A DNA stretch of 64,000 bases. Source: Triticum aestivum. Its lineage: Eukaryota; Streptophyta; Magnoliopsida; Poales; Poaceae. The notes beneath the pieces were generated by a model that was given only the letters and a program-made list of their open reading frames with translations, was not told the origin of the DNA and ran no database searches. Position numbers and translations under genes: made by a program. Where the stretch lies: positions 137,856,747 through 137,920,746 of the forward strand of contig NC_057807.1 in assembly GCF_018294505.1 (NCBI RefSeq), written 5' to 3'. Of the stretch, positions 43,421-54,166 are shown one piece after another (position 1 is the first letter of the stretch; every line of letters starts with the position of its first letter).

Positions 43421-46400
43421 ATGAAGTCGACCGGAGGAGATCCGTCCGGATTCGCCGCTGCGGGTGAGCCGGCCCTACCTAGCAGCTCGCTTATTAGGCT
43501 ACCTTTTCTTCTTCTTCTTCGCCGTGAGCAATCAAACCCGAATCCTACGCTTTCAGCTCCCCTGAATGCATCCGTGCGTGATTCCATCCGATCCGATCCG
43601 ATCCGATCATTCTTCTCCCGCGAGCGCGCGCGCAAGCTCGATCTTAGCTTCCTGGTTGGTGGGTCCCATGCTGCGTGTGAACCCGCGTACTGGGCCAAGT
43701 CAAGCATGGATGGATGCTTGCTTTCTTCTTAGCCACGCGTGTTTTACTAGTTACCACTTTCCTCTTTTAGCGGTTTAATTAATTGACTAGCAGCATGTCG
43801 GGCGATAGGTGATATTTAATGGCGGGGAGTTTAGGCTAAGGATTGCATATTCCAAGTGCTCAACAAGTGAAACCATGCTAGTATCTACAAGTAGTTTTTA
43901 ATTGCCGGGAGATGGGTGGTATTTAGTTCATAAGATTTGTTGTTTTCTGTCCATACTAATGTTTTTGTTCCTTTTTTCTACTTTGTCTTTTCCCTTGCTA
44001 GCTTTACATGCTTCTAGTGATGCGAGCGAACATGAAGAGATTAAACCCGCTGATGACAGCAACACCATCTCAGACTATGCCCAGGAACCATTGAATTTTT
44101 TTCCGGAACAAGAATCAAACGATGCTAGTGTTAGTACAGAAAAGAAACAGTCTGTGGTATCCAAATGCAAGTCGGTGGAAGAAATTCCAAGAGAAGCAAC
44201 CGTAAAAAGGTGCAAGAACATCGATTCCAAGAAGCTCTTCTCAAATAACAACAATAGTCCAAGCCTCACTGGTATTCAGGCTCTCAGAAAGCCGCCAAGA
44301 AAGGGGGGCCATCCTATTCAACTTCGTGAGAGCGAAATGTTTCAAGACAAAAAGCCTCCTTCCACATGGATATGCAAAAATGCAGCCTGCAAAGCTGTGC
44401 TTACCTCAGAGAATACATTCTGTAAACGGTGTTCGTGTTGTATATGTCACCTTTTCGATGACAACAAAGATCCTAGCCTTTGGCTCGTCTGCTCATCGGA
44501 GACTGGTGACACAGATTGCTGTGAGTCGTCCTGCCACGTTGAGTGCGCACTCCAGCGCCGAAAGGCAGGGCGCATCGATCTTGGGCAATCTATGCACCTA
44601 GATGGTAACTATTGCTGTGCTGCCTGCGGGAAGGTTATTGGAATACCTGGGTGAGTAGTTTGGCCTCTTGCTGATGCATTGGCATATATTTTCAGTATGG
44701 GAATGTTGCTATGCATTTTCTACATTGCAGTTTCTGTTATGTTGCATTTTTCCTGGTTTTATCAGTTAAGGTTGCAATTGTTGAGATGTTGATTTCGTCT
44801 CATTTTTGCTAGCTGTCTCAGAACTTTTCTATGATAGGTTTCGTTGGGTTTTAAATATTTAAGTCATGATATTTCCAAACGTCAGCTAACCTATTTGTTA
44901 GTTTTGCCTGAAACATACATTAGAAGTATGACAGTTGTAGATTTTATCCTGACCAGACCGGCTTTCTTCCGGGTCGGCGTATTTCAGAAAACATTGTTTA
45001 CGCGGCCGACCTCCTTCGTGCCTGCCACGTCCGGAAAGCCCCCACGATTGTGTTCAAAATCGACTTTCGGAAGGCTTTCGACTCGGTTAACTGGTCCAGC
45101 CTCCTTTCCGTTCTCTCAGCCCGTGGATTCAACTCCCGGTGGTGCGGTTGGATCCGAGACATTCTTTCTACAGGACACACCGCCGTCCTTCTCAACAGTA
45201 TCCCTGGGGACTGGATCCTTTGCCGCAATGGCCTCCGTCAAGGGGACGCGCTTTCGCCGTGCCTTTTTATTCTTGTCGCCGATGTCCTCCAGCGTCTTAT
45301 TCGCTCGGCTTCCTCGGATGGGAGGCTTGCTCACCCGATTGACCCCTCGCTCCCCTGCCCTGTGCTCCAATACGCCGACGACACCCTTATCCTCTGCCGT
45401 GCGGACCCCCAGTCGGCGGCGACTCTCAAAACCATCCTTGACTCTTTCGCCCTTGCTACCGGCCTGGCCATCAACTTCCACAAGTCTGGGTTTATTCCCA
45501 TGCACTGCCCCGACGATCTGTCAGCCGCCATGGCTACTACCCTCGGCTGTCCCATCTCCTCCTTCCCTCAACCCTACCTGGGTCTCCCCCTCTCCCCCTG
45601 GAAACTTCCCATCTCCGCTTACGACCCTCTTATCCGCTCCTTTGACCGTTACCTCTCTGGTTGGCGTGCCCTCCTCCTGTCGTCAGGGGGTAGGATGGTC
45701 CTTTGTAATGCCGTTCTCAACAACCTCCCCACCTACTTCATGTGCTCGTACTTGCTTCCCTCTGGTGTGATTGAGTTGATTGATCGTAGGCGTCGTGCCT
45801 TTTTTTGGACCGGCAAGGATACTTGCTCCGGTGCGCGTTGTCTAATTGCTTGGGATAAAGTGTGTGCAGATGTGCAGGAAGGCGGCTTCGGGATCCGGGA
45901 TCTCCGTCGGCAGAACATGTGTCTGCTCCTCAACTTCGTCCACAAGCTTCATCAACCCGACTGTCCGCCGTGGAAACGGTGGTTTCTCAGCACCACCAGG
46001 AGAGATGTTGGCGACCCCTGCTCGGCTCCTTCTTTCCTTGGGGCCATCATTCTCAGCGGCCTCCCGACGTACAGGTCTATCACCCGCGTGGATCTCCGCG
46101 ACGGGCGCGCCACCTCGTTCTGGCACGACCGTTGGCGGCCCGGCCGCGCCCTCTGCTTTGAGTACGCGGCATTGTACTCTCACTCGACGCGCCCGAACGC
46201 CTCGGTGGCAGCAGTGTCCGCCGACGGTCTGCACCTCCAGAGGCGCCTCTCCTCCGTTGCCGCTTCCCAGCTTGCAGCTGTGCAGGCGATCATCAGTGAC
46301 CTTGGGCTTGTGGACGCTCCGGATCGTCGACTCATGGCCTGGGGGGAGGACGTGGAGTTCAGCTCGCGCGCCGCGTTCAGGGTCATGTCCCCCCACGGGG

Positions 46401-48595
46401 TGCTCTGCCAGTCTTCCATCGACATCTGGAGTTCGCGTCTCCCGCGGAAGATCAAGATCTTCGCGTGCCTTCTGGTCCGGGACCGCCTTAGTACCCGGAA
46501 GAACCTGCATGCGAAGAGTTGCACCCCCTCCAGCTCGTGCGCCTCCTGCCCCTACGAGGAGTCCACTTCTCACATCTTCGCCGCCTGCGGTCGTGCGGTT
46601 TCGACCTGGACTCGCCTCGGTCTGGGCCCTTTCCCCTCGGTGGATGCGATCCTCGCCTCTCCCTCGCCGTCCGCCGACGTGGCTGCGTTGTGGAAAGATG
46701 GGCTCTACGTGCTTCTCTGGCAGATCTGGAAGGCCAGGAACAACGCCACCTTCAACAACATACGCTGCACCGCCTGTGATATCCTCGCGAGGACGGCCGA
46801 CGACCTCCTGATTTGGAGCAGGCGCTATGACGCTCCGTCTCGGGATCGACTTCTGGCCATCCGACTTTTCTTTCTCTCAGTCCTCTAGACTGCCTCATGG
46901 CGGGTTTCTCTTTTTTTTTCGCTTCTTATCATGTTGTTTTTTATCTTTTCGATGAAAAACACTGTATGACTGCCAGGTCCTTCGAGTAATATAACAACCG
47001 GTGGGGCACAATGCCCCCCCGTCATTCTTGAAAAAAAAAACCCTTCTGTTTATTTCCTTTTAGTTTTGCTTATTTATGGTACCTTTGGATTGAGCAGGTT
47101 CTGGAAAAGGCAGCTAGCGGTTGCTAAAGATGCTCGTCGGGTTGATATTCTTTGTTCTCGTATATACCTAAGTCATAGGCTTTTGGATGGCACAACCCGT
47201 TTTAAAGAGCTGCATCAGATTGTACAGGATGCAAAGGCAAAGCTGGAAACTGAGGTTGGTCCCCTTGATGGGTCTTCTAAGATGGCCCGGTGCATTGTGG
47301 GCCGGCTTCCTGTTGCTGCCGATGTGCAGAAACTTTGCTCTCTAGCAATGGAGAAGGCAGATGACTGGCTGCAGTCAAACTCTCAAGCAGAAACTAAACA
47401 AATTGGTACTTCATTTTTTTTTTAAGTTTTACCTCTTTCTAGTGGGTTCATGTGGAACTTAATTCTTTTATGAATCTTACAAACTTCTTTTCATGGTGCA
47501 GATACACTTCCTACTGCCTGCAGGTTTAGATTTGAAGATATTACAGCTTCATCATTAGTGATTGTTCTGAAAGAAACTGCTTCCTCGCAGTATCATGCTA
47601 TCAAAGGCTACAAGCTTTGGTACTGGAACAGCAGAGAACCGCCTTCCACTGGGGAGCCTGTTATTTTCCCCAAAGACCAAAGAAGGATATTGATTTCCAG
47701 TCTGCAGCCCTGCACGGAGTATGCCTTTCGGATCATGTCATTTATTGAGGATGGTGAACTTGGCCACTCCGAGTCTAAGTGCTTTACAAGGAGTGTGGAG
47801 ATCATGCACAAGAATATAGAGCACGGCGCAGAAGGTTGCTCATCTACTGCCAAGAGAAATGTCAAGAGGCAAAATGGCAGGTCATCAGGCTTCAAGGTGC
47901 GCCAGCTGGGTAAAGTGTTACGGAGGGCATGGGAAGAGGATGGTTTCCCCAGTGAGTTCTGTAAAGATGAGATTGAAGATTCCTGCAATCAGAGTGATTC
48001 AGTGATACTAGAGAAGGGTCAAGTTGCACATGTTGTTTCACGCAAACTTGATCTTAATGAAACCTCAGTCCCAGATTTAAACGCTGAGGTAGTCATGCCA
48101 ACAGAGTGCCTCCGGAATGAGAACGGGTATAGTTCAGGAAAGAATGATTTGAGGAAGTCCAATGGCTGTGGTGATTTTGCGACCTGCACGGAGGGGCATG
48201 TCGGCGAGGCACCTGCAATGGAATCCCGATCACAAAGTCGGAAGCAGACATCAGACTTGGAGCAGGAAACCTGTGCAGAGGATGGCAATTTGGTCATCGG
48301 TTCACAGAGGCACTTCTCCCGTAGGTTAGGTGAGCTAGATAATAACTATGAGTACTGTGTGAAGACTATTCGATGGTTGGAATGTTGTGGCCACATCGAG
48401 AAAGAATTTAGGATGAGATTCCTAACCTGGTTTAGCCTGAGATCGACGGAGCAGGAGCGGAGGGTTGTCTTGACCTTCATCCACACCCTCGTTGATGAGC
48501 CCGGTAGTTTGGCAGGGCAGCTCCTGGATTCATTTGAAGAAATTGTTGCCAGTAAAAGGCCAAGGACTGGTTTCTGCACTAAGCTATGGCACTAA
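43421..48595 (+). CDS. VIL: VIN3-like (VIL/VEL) Polycomb-associated PHD-finger protein
   Basis: Four exons, 43421-43463, 44002-44650, 47098-47405 and 47502-48595, join in frame at GT-AG sites to give 697 residues. Domains: acidic N-terminus; atypical Cys-rich PHD finger at about 137-230 (WICKNAACKAVL, CKRCSCCICH, CCAACGKVIG) with the following helical region (FWKRQLAVAKDARRVDILC); fibronectin type III at about 334-430 (RFRFEDITASSLVIVL, TEYAFRIMSF); C-terminal VEL/VID domain at about 602-697 (NYEYCVKTIRWLECCGHIE, MRFLTWFSLRSTEQERRVV) ending CTKLWH. VIN3-family proteins work in the nucleus with PRC2 to place H3K27me3, for example in vernalization and flowering control; the VEL domain polymerises. 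Exon 1 encodes only 14 codons and is the least certain. The 2.4 kb second intron holds a LINE. No break is seen. Which VIL paralogue this is was not determined. Confidence 0.9.
44951..46888 (+). CDS. LINE reverse transcriptase ORF (5'-truncated)
   Basis: An open frame of about 645 codons without a stop. The RT reads IDFRKAFDSVNW, LRQGDALSPCLFILVAD, the catalytic box LQYADDTLIL, INFHKSGFI and YLGLPLSPWKLP. A C-terminal zf-RVT zinc-binding region follows (LPRKIKIFACLLVRDRLST, CASCPYEESTSHIFAAC), then LWQIWKARNNATFNN. It lacks the N-terminal apurinic endonuclease, so it cannot retrotranspose alone. The unbroken frame suggests a recent insertion. It starts without an own ATG near the junction. 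Confidence 0.85.
   Translation, partial: DQTGFLPGRRISENIVYAADLLRACHVRKAPTIVFKIDFRKAFDSVNWSSLLSVLSARGFNSRWCGWIRDILSTGHTAVLLNSIPGDWILCRNGLRQGDALSPCLFILVADVLQRLIRSASSDGRLAHPIDPSLPCPVLQYADDTLILCRADPQSAATLKTILDSFALATGLAINFHKSGFIPMHCPDDLSAAMATTLGCPISSFPQPYLGLPLSPWKLPISAYDPLIRSFDRYLSGWRALLLSSGGRMVLCNAVLNNLPTYFMCSYLLPSGVIELIDRRRRAFFWTGKDTCSGARCLIAWDKVCADVQEGGFGIRDLRRQNMCLLLNFVHKLHQPDCPPWKRWFLSTTRRDVGDPCSAPSFLGAIILSGLPTYRSITRVDLRDGRATSFWHDRWRPGRALCFEYAALYSHSTRPNASVAAVSADGLHLQRRLSSVAASQLAAVQAIISDLGLVDAPDRRLMAWGEDVEFSSRAAFRVMSPHGVLCQSSIDIWSSRLPRKIKIFACLLVRDRLSTRKNLHAKSCTPSSSCASCPYEESTSHIFAACGRAVSTWTRLGLGPFPSVDAILASPSPSADVAALWKDGLYVLLWQIWKARNNATFNNIRCTACDILARTADDLLIWSRRYDAPSRDRLLAIRLFFLSVL
44951..47040 (+). 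mobile_element. 5'-truncated L1-type LINE in VIL intron 2
   Basis: Homology starts abruptly inside the RT N-terminus (DQTGFLPGR) and ends in a 10-A tail at 47031-47040. ORF1 and the endonuclease are missing, as usual for 5'-truncated L1 copies. It is in the same orientation as VIL. No target duplication could be identified. Confidence 0.85.
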
Positions 48596-49416
48596 TCTGG
48601 ATAGGCAAATACTAAACAACACCAGTATACTAGTATCCAATATTCTTTGCAAGGGGAAACATAACACTGGTTTGTGTACTAAGCTATGTCATTAATCGAT
48701 ATTATTTCTTATGATCAATATTATTTCTTATAATACTCTTGCGAGGGGAAAGTAACTGGGATATCACAGTTTTCCACTTCGTTGTAATATCACTTCTAAC
48801 GCTGATAAATGTACGTGTGGTTAGTTTTATTGCTGTACTCTGAACTCTTGATTGATGCCTGTAACTCTGTGTTAACTGGAAAAGTAACATCAGGTAACTA
48901 TTACAGATGACGAGTTCTACACCTCCACTACAACAAAAATGTGTTCTTTGTTTAGGAATATATATTGAAATTTTTCACTGCGATTTCAGACTTAGCAACG
49001 TGTTTCGCTGGTGAGAGTGGGATGAAGTTGAACATGAAAGTAACTGTTACTGAAGCCATCTCACTGCTAAATTCTAGCGTCTCGTTAGCACCATATTTTG
49101 GCAGACACCACCATGAACAATTAGAAATCAAGTCACATATGAAAAAATAAAAGAAGATTTTTTGTACAGATAGAATAACATCGAGTGCACACTAATGCAG
49201 TCATTTCCATACAACACTGTTTGACCATACAGCAGTGAATCCTGGTGGTGTCCTACGGCAGGACAGATATGAATGACCCACATGGCCATATCACAGCACC
49301 AGCAGAGTTAAGTTCAGGCACTACAAGCAATACATTTCAACCAGATGTTGACAAACTCAATCCACCAGAGAGTAAAAACCACAAGATCTACCTGCCCAAG
49401 AACACAAGACTCTTTA
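48596..49416. other. Intergenic region between convergent VIL and RopGAP
   Basis: 48600-48760 holds a decayed tandem copy of the VIL C-terminal end. At 48928, CACTACAACAAAAATG resembles a CACTA terminus but no matching end is near. The rest is presumably the two 3' UTRs. Confidence 0.45.
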
Positions 49417-52223
49417 TCATTTCAATAACTCTGCACCTTCTTCTTCTTCTTCATGTATGTCCTCCAGTGCCTTGGTTTCAGATTTCAGTTCAGGTTGATC
49501 GTCCTCCATTTCCACAATCTCGGAGCTTACTTCGCGCTGCTTGTTTGTGCTTCCCTCTGGTCTGTCGTCTTCGAGTTGGCTTTCCAGCCGATCCAAGAAT
49601 ACCTCTTCAGCTTCGGTGAGGGGATGGTCGCCTTCCTGTTCGCTGTCGAAACAGGTGTTGTACCTCACCAAATAATCCACCTGCCCCCCGGACTTGCTGA
49701 TCTGGCTGTGCATATCGCTCAGCTCACAGCTTCTGTCCATCATCTCCCGCTCACTGCCATAGTATTCGGCATCAGAATGCCGACCGGAAGATGCTGGAGA
49801 TGAGTATGGAGTGTAATCTCCAGGAGCTACATCATCACGCTCTCGAAGCGTCCTCAAGATCAATGTTTTGAGAAAGTTCATGACTTGCACAGCATGCATC
49901 AGGGCTGTCAAAGGATCTGACATCTAGAATTGAATAAAAAGTTTAAAGATTAGCCGCAGTAATGGGCAACTTGCCAGTTGGTTTTTTCTTTTTCCGGAGG
50001 TCAGGTAAGTACAGACATGTGCTACCCTGCAAGAAGACTAAATGCAGTGATTACCTGAGTCATGTTGGGGGCAAATACCATGGCTATGTTTCTAGCATTC
50101 ATCTTGTTTAGCTCCTCCTCCACAACATCAGCCATTAGCTCAACAGCCCAATTGAGGAGTGCAGCTGGAGTGGGGCGCAGTAGCGTCACAAGCTCTAGGA
50201 ATTCCTCTTCAGAATTGCATTGCAGAACCTGCTCCGGGGAGAGGCTATCCAGCACACCTTCAGGAAGTTCCCTGAACCATGCCTGACCAATACATACAAG
50301 TTGTAGTTATGTCGTCTTGTAAAACCAATAGTCCTTATTTAACATTTGATTGTAGCCTTATGATTACAGTCTATCGATCGTGTGAACACACTGTCCTTAT
50401 TGTGTCATCATATGTTGATACGAGTGAAGGACAAATGTACCTTAATGAGGCTTGCCAAGCAGTGAACATCAATGTCCTCAGGAACAACTCCTTTGTTCAG
50501 TTGATCCCTCACATGCTCTTCTTGGTCATTCTCCGGGTTTATGCGGAAGATCCCTTCAGCCTGAAGATACAAAACTCGGATGAGTAAATTCATGCTGATT
50601 CAGGCCTTCTGGTATGGAGCAACTAATGACTAATGATGTCTGACCTTTAGCCCCCCCTGAGCATACAACCTCTCCTGCATAAGCAGCAGTATCGTGGGGA
50701 CCGAGTTTCCCTTACCATCGTAGGTGCATTGCATTGATTCAGCTGAGACACCGAAAACACTCGCACTGCAGGAAAAAAATTGTAATCATCTTTGTTTGCG
50801 CTTTGTTGAGTGAATTGCGTTCAAATATAGAATCTTGGACAAAGTCATATCTGAATATCAATTTTAGTGTTCAAGTTAATTCCATGTGCACACGGAATCT
50901 TGGACAAAGTCACCATTAAATACCATTCTGTAGTCATGCAGTTAATTCCATGTGCATATTAAATATCAGTTTTAGACGTCCTGTAAACTCCATGTCCATA
51001 TTGAATCTTGAAGGGCAAATTTATGATAACAGACATTCTGAAATAAAAGAAGCATAGTTGGCTAAAAATCAAAATTCTTTATGACATTTCCAGAAAAGTT
51101 GTTCTATCATCCCACTGAACCAAAACACATTCTAGATCATTTAAAGTCTTGGTTTTATAAAGGAAGCTATTAAAGGCACCCACCGTTACTGGGACTTCTG
51201 AATTAATACGAATAGAAACTCCTGCCGTATTTCCAGATCTATCTACCTATCAGGAAGTAAAGTTGCTTGAACAGGTCAAGAAATTTTAACAAAAATGACA
51301 GCAATTCTCAAACCCCCACATCAAGCAACCAGCACGAGAGGGTGCTTGGATACAAGGGACTATTTTTAGTCTGACTAAAAATAGTCTCTTTTAGAGGCTA
51401 AAGTTCCAAGCACCCCTGACTAAAGAGAGGCTAGGACTAGTCTTGAGGCTAAAATCTTTTAGTCATGGGAAACCTACTAAAATATGTATTAGCTCTCTCT
51501 CTCCTCATTTAATTCCTCTCCTTAGTTCTGGATTGGAGGGTTTGGAGGATAATAAATGCTCAATAACTAGATTTTAGTCTCTTTAGTATTTGGATCCAAG
51601 CATGGGTGAGACTAGCAAGTTTTAGTCCCACTACTTTTAGTCATGGGACTAAAACGTATCCAAGCATGCTCCGAGTTGCTCAAGACCGAGTTCCAAATCA
51701 GCAACCTCCGTAGATTTTTTTCTCTACTTCACACAAAATGTTCAACCTTAATTTGGGACAGTTTGCAGAAGCTGAAGATATATATCTTGTCGAACATGGA
51801 AGGAAGCTAGGAAGGTTGATTGAGATCTCATGGATGGAAGGAAGGGTACCTGGCGCTGGGGACGCGGGGAGGCATCTCCACCTCGAACTCGACGGGGAGG
51901 CCGAGGAAGCCGTGGAAGCGGTCGAAGGTGACGTGCGCGACGTGGCGGACGTCGGTCGGCCAGCCGATCTCCATCTCCGCCAGCTCGGGGGCGGCCGCGT
52001 CCTCGTCGTTCTCCCCCCAGCGGCAGCCGCCGCCGCCACCGGCGACGCGGTCCGGCCCCCGCTCCACCCGGCAAGCCACCACCGACCTCCGCACGGCCGC
52101 GAGCAGCAGCGCCAGCACCGACAGCTGCTGCCTCTCCCGCTCCTCCGCCTCCTCCCCGCCGCCCCTCTTCTTCCCCACGCTTCCGCCCTTGCACCCCGTG
52201 GAGACCACCACCACCCCCGTCAT
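49417..52223 (-). CDS. RopGAP: Rop GTPase-activating protein (CRIB plus RhoGAP)
   Basis: Five exons on minus, 52223-51850, 50765-50645, 50560-50441, 50282-50055 and 49923-49417, join in frame at GT-AG sites to 449 residues. Start MTGVVVVSTGCKGG; the longer upstream frame is rejected as 5' UTR. The CRIB motif is at about 84-115 (IGWPTDVRHVAHVTFDRFHG). RhoGAP spans about 125-310: SASVFGVSAESMQCTYD, VPTILLLMQERLYAQGGLK, AEGIFRINPEN with the arginine finger at about residue 171, DIDVHCLASLIK, and NARNIAMVFAPNMTQ. An acidic tail ends EEEEEGAELLK. RopGAPs speed GTP hydrolysis on plant Rho (Rop/RAC) GTPases at the plasma membrane, shaping polarity, hypoxia and defence signalling; CRIB binds the Rop. 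Exon 1 is very GC-rich, as in many grass genes. Intron 1 carries a MITE. Confidence 0.92.
51338..51671. mobile_element. TIR MITE in RopGAP intron 1
   Basis: 334 bp with ends GAGGGTGCTTGGATAC and (reverse complement of right end) GAGCATGCTTGGATAC, then repeated TTTTAGTC/GACTAAAA blocks. Flanked by CGA on both sides (51335-51337 and 51672-51674), a possible 3 bp duplication. Superfamily uncertain (Harbinger- or hAT-like). Confidence 0.7.
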
Positions 52224-52866
52224 CCTCTCTCCTCCTGGGTTGCTTCCACCACCACTCCTCACACAGCGGCCGAGCTCGCGCGCATGGGCGTCGTCGCCGC
52301 GCAGCTTTCTCCCCTCACTCCAACTAAAATCTTGGACTCGCCGCCTCCCCCTCTTGCACTCCCTTTCGAAATCGCGGCTGCGGACACATAGATCGAAGCT
52401 CAAGCCCCTCTCTCTCTCCGCTTCTTGGAAGTTGGAACTGCACAAAATGCCCTTCTCTCTCTGTTTCTCTCTGCGGTGGTGAGGTGGTGAGCTCAGAGAA
52501 GCATTAATGAGGGGGGAAGGAGGAGTGTGGAGGAGCCAAGTGTAAATAGTTTTGAACGCAGAAGGGGCGACGTGCAAAAGGGTATGCGAAGGATTCAAAC
52601 TCTGACCCGACCGGCCGCAGGAACTGAAAAGCGGCGTGATGTCCTTTGCCATTTTCCACGTCACATTTAAAACGGAAGAAAAATCTGTTGCTTCAAAAGC
52701 ACACAATCCACCTGGTGTTTGCAGCTTCCTCAACGCTCGTACGGACGCTGGAATTGATGTTACTCCATCATCCTTATCTAAACATCATTGGTGTTACTTG
52801 AATATACTCCGGTGGACGGTGGTGGTGACCCTTGTTCGTTGCTGTCTAGTTGAAACTATAGGGTAA
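52224..52866 (-). promoter_or_regulatory. RopGAP promoter and 5' UTR
   Basis: On minus, a GA-rich leader (GAGAGAAACAGAGAGAGAAG at about 52481-52462) precedes the ATG. TATTTACA at 52549-52542 is a possible weak TATA box. The upstream side is cut short by the CACTA terminus at 52867, leaving about 640 bp. Confidence 0.45.
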
Positions 52867-52889
52867 CACTAGTAGAAAAGAGGGCAAAG

Positions 52890-53180
52890 GTCCAGGCCGG
52901 GTCAGCTCATTAGTTCCGGTTCAGTCCAGAACCGGAATCCATGGGGCATTGGACCCGGTTCGTGAGCCCCGGGGGCCGGCCGGGCCACGTGGGTCATTGG
53001 TTCCGGTTCGTCTGGACCTTTTGGTTCCGGTTGGTGGGACGAACCGATGGGCCTCGCTCCTGGCCCACCATCATTGGTTCCGGTTGGTGGCTTGACCACC
53101 ATTGGTCCCGGTTGGTGGCTTGAACCGGGACCAAAGGCTGCCCTTTAGTCTCGGTTCATGCCACCAACCGGGACCAATGA
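52890..53180. repeat. CACTA subterminal repeat cluster I
   Basis: Repeated units in both orientations with GGTTCCGGTT, GGTCCCGGTTGGTGG and AACCGGGACCAA. Presumed binding sites for the element's own DNA-binding protein. A TATA-like CCTATATATAC follows at about 53185. Confidence 0.75.
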
Positions 53181-53689
53181 TGTGCCTATATATACTCCCT
53201 TGTGTAAGAGTAGAGCACACTGCTCTGTTTTTTCTGGCCGTCGAGGGGGAGAGGGCTTGGTGGTGCTCTAGCTCACCTCCTATGCACATAAGGTGTTCGA
53301 TGGAATGCCCGAGCCACATTATTTAAGCTTTCTTCATTTTCCTCAATATTTGTCTAGGTTTAGCAGTCCATCACGCGCCGTCCCCGTCTTCACCGCCGTC
53401 GATCACTCGCGTCGATCTCATCGCTGGCACCACCGTGGTGAGCCTCTTGTTCTTATCTTCTTTCTTAAAGGAAAAATATTCTTACTTGTATGTTTAGATA
53501 GATACTTGTATTATTTTCTTACTTTTATTATTGCATCTTATATAGTGCGATGGTTTTGGTATCCGCCCTCGTCGGCCCTCGTCCTGTCTATGATTCAGAT
53601 GTGGTATATATTATCTTTTCATAACTATTGGTTCATTTATTGTTTATGACAATTATGCCGACCAACGTGACATAGATTTTATTATCTAG

Positions 53690-54012
53690 GAGGTTGTTGA
53701 ACCAGAAATTCCAACCGACCCTATTGTCGAGAGGTTAAATTTAGTTGAAGAAGAAAACAATTTCTTGAAGGAAAAATAAGAAAAATTGAGGAGGAAAAGA
53801 TGATATTGGAGTTGCATGTTGCGGATGTCGTCGATGATCACAAGATCAAGATGGATGCAATGCGCTTGAAGATTAGAAAGATTAAAAAATATGCCATTCA
53901 TACTGAGGCTTGGTATCATTATGCTGTTGGATCAGTTGTTACCTTGGTTGCGATTATGATCGCATTTGTTTTCGCATTGAAATGTTTTACAAAGTTTCAA
54001 TGTATGGTTTAA
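53690..54012 (+). pseudogene. CACTA-encoded small coiled-coil and transmembrane ORF
   Basis: The exon follows a CTAG acceptor at 53688-53689 and first reads EVVEPEIPTDPIVERLNLVE. After a lost A in an A-run (near 53775) it continues in another frame with KIEEEKMILELHVADVVD and KIKMDAMRLKIRKIKKYA. It ends in a hydrophobic helix (YAVGSVVTLVAIMIAFVFAL) and stop at 54010-54012. The intact ORF from 53800 is 70 residues. A coiled coil plus one C-terminal membrane helix is unusual for a transposon product. Function unknown; I recall similar uncharacterised proteins in cereal CACTA elements. Confidence 0.55.
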
Positions 54013-54166
54013 TTAATTTAGATGCTCTGCAGTTGTTAGATGAGAACTATGTATGTACTTTGGTTTTAATGTGATGATGAACTTCTATTAATTTGGTCAC
54101 TTAATTATCTATTCATGATGTTCTGTAATGGTTTTTGACACACTTAATTATATATAATGCACGCAG

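Noticed and set aside
44896..44910. TTAGTTTTGC near the LINE, matching 47061-47070, as target duplication
   Set aside because: The right copy lies 20 bp beyond the poly(A) tail and the left one 40 bp before RT homology, so it does not flank the insertion directly.
45116..46573. Minus-strand and alternative plus-strand ORFs up to 321 residues
   Set aside because: They overlap the LINE RT frame, which carries all the recognisable motifs; the others reflect high GC content.
48928..48943. CACTACAACAAAAATG as a CACTA terminus between VIL and RopGAP
   Set aside because: No subterminal array or opposite terminus is present nearby, so a 13-16 bp match alone is not enough.
51738..52482. Plus-strand ORFs of 217 and 220 residues
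   Set aside because: They are antisense to the GC-rich RopGAP exon 1, which has a clear CRIB motif and in-frame splicing.
52224..52733. Longer RopGAP start at 52733
   Set aside because: The extra 170 residues cross a GA-rich leader and promoter-like DNA and resemble no RopGAP N-terminus; MTGVVVVSTG at 52223 fits better.
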